Part shown: positions 13,601 to 13,994 of the stretch, piece by piece
How positions within the stretch are numbered: position 1 is the stretch's first letter
How the letters are laid out: each line of letters begins with the position of its first letter
Origin: Ignavibacteria bacterium
GTDB lineage: Bacteria > Bacteroidota > Ignavibacteria > Ignavibacteriales > Ignavibacteriaceae
Assembly: GCA_029863735.1 (NCBI GenBank)
Contig: JAOTUT010000013.1
Coordinates: 1 to 13,994, forward strand
Direction of reading: 5' to 3'
Length of the DNA: 13,994 nucleotides
Made by a program: the position numbers and the translations under genes
Notes under the pieces: generated by a model
Database searches by the model: none
Seen by the model: only the letters and a program-made list of their open reading frames with translations
What the model was told of the DNA's origin: nothing

Positions 13601-13994
13601 ATGAAACATATCTTTTTGATCTTTTCTTTTCTTGCTATGGGCTTTTTCATTATAGGTTGTAATGAAGAGCCGGAAAGCCTTTCAACCAATCCCGAAGGGC
13701 TTGAAAAAAAATCGTCCTTTACTGCAGAATATGAGGTTACTTTAGAGAACTTAAGTCCTGCAGGAAGCCAGCCTCTCTCACCGCCCGTCCTGGCAGTACA
13801 TACTTCATCATTCAGAATATTTCATCTGGGCGGATACGCCAGTGCTGAATTAGCGCAGGTGGCACAGGATGCTTTCAGTGGTCCTCTGGTTAGTCTCTTA
13901 AACAGTTCACCACAGGTTTTAGAGGTTGTCGTCGGTGGTGGTGCAATTCCACCGGGATTATCAGATACATATAATATTTCTGCCGAAGGATATT
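13601..13994 (+). CDS. Lipoprotein with Spondin_N-like domain (3' part beyond window)
   Basis: The first 131 residues of a lipoprotein gene running off the right edge. The ATG has AGGAG at 13590-13594. MKHIFLIFSFLAMGFFIIGC is a lipoprotein signal with Cys20. After a short linker, residues about 41-131 (EYEVTLENLSPAGSQPLSPP, VLAVHTSSFRIFHLGGYAS, ELAQVAQDAFSGPLVSLL) follow the Spondin_N pattern: an opening strand, QPLSPP, the H-x-x-x-F segment and A-Q-x-A-x-D. In bacteria such domains occur on secreted or surface proteins of unknown role; in animals they belong to matrix proteins. It is probably an envelope-anchored adhesive or structural protein. Confidence 0.85.
   Translation, partial: MKHIFLIFSFLAMGFFIIGCNEEPESLSTNPEGLEKKSSFTAEYEVTLENLSPAGSQPLSPPVLAVHTSSFRIFHLGGYASAELAQVAQDAFSGPLVSLLNSSPQVLEVVVGGGAIPPGLSDTYNISAEGY

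Overview
The window looks like accessory chromosome of a low-GC member of the Bacteroidota/Ignavibacteria group. The best evidence is the beta-helix protein on the minus strand, which ends in a type IX secretion sorting domain containing NYPNPFNP, a form typical of Ignavibacteria. TAnnTTTG-like promoter boxes, lipoproteins with short signal peptides and several genes without Shine-Dalgarno sites agree with this. Assignment below phylum level is inference.

Layout. 1-1070 (minus): an Lrp/AsnC regulator followed 3 bp later by an EamA/DMT exporter that runs off the left edge; probably a two-gene transport operon. 1083-1740: an apparently gene-free stretch holding decayed gene ends, namely the C-terminus of an O6-methylguanine-DNA methyltransferase (ogt) and of an alpha/beta hydrolase, plus a palindromic repeat. 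1741-6877: the most interesting block. A TIGR02999-type ECF sigma factor and a 990-residue membrane Ser/Thr kinase with about 12 TPR units form a minus-strand operon. A plus-strand lipoprotein gene lies on each side of it. The two lipoproteins are paralogues with a C2-like domain, and both are preceded by the same two-box motif, GTTATCACTTTC-N12-TGCGTTTA, with identical spacing. I infer a kinase-controlled sigma factor that switches on two envelope lipoproteins. 6896-8317 (minus): a secreted beta-helix protein. 8451-8997: a second graveyard with hydrolase and ogt ends and a composite palindromic repeat. 9033-10487 (minus): a long, divergent GH130-type glycoside phosphorylase/hydrolase. 11098-12273 (plus): an exported two-lobed aspartic protease-like protein. 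12318-12470: another composite repeat. 12586-13230 (plus): an unrecognised zinc-ribbon protein. 13377-13493: a fourth ogt end. 13601 to the right edge (plus): a lipoprotein with a Spondin_N-like domain.

Two themes stand out. First, the sigma/kinase/lipoprotein block looks like a small self-contained signalling unit: the kinase carries a cytosolic catalytic domain, one membrane helix and a sensor-like TPR array; the sigma factor has threonines where classical ECF sigmas have acidic residues; and the putative targets sit next to it. Second, four same-orientation copies of the 3' end of one ogt gene, with hydrolase ends and hairpin repeats, punctuate the window and divide it into modules. This suggests repeated insertion or recombination at or with these sequences. 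No rRNA, tRNA, CRISPR array, transposase or integrase was seen.
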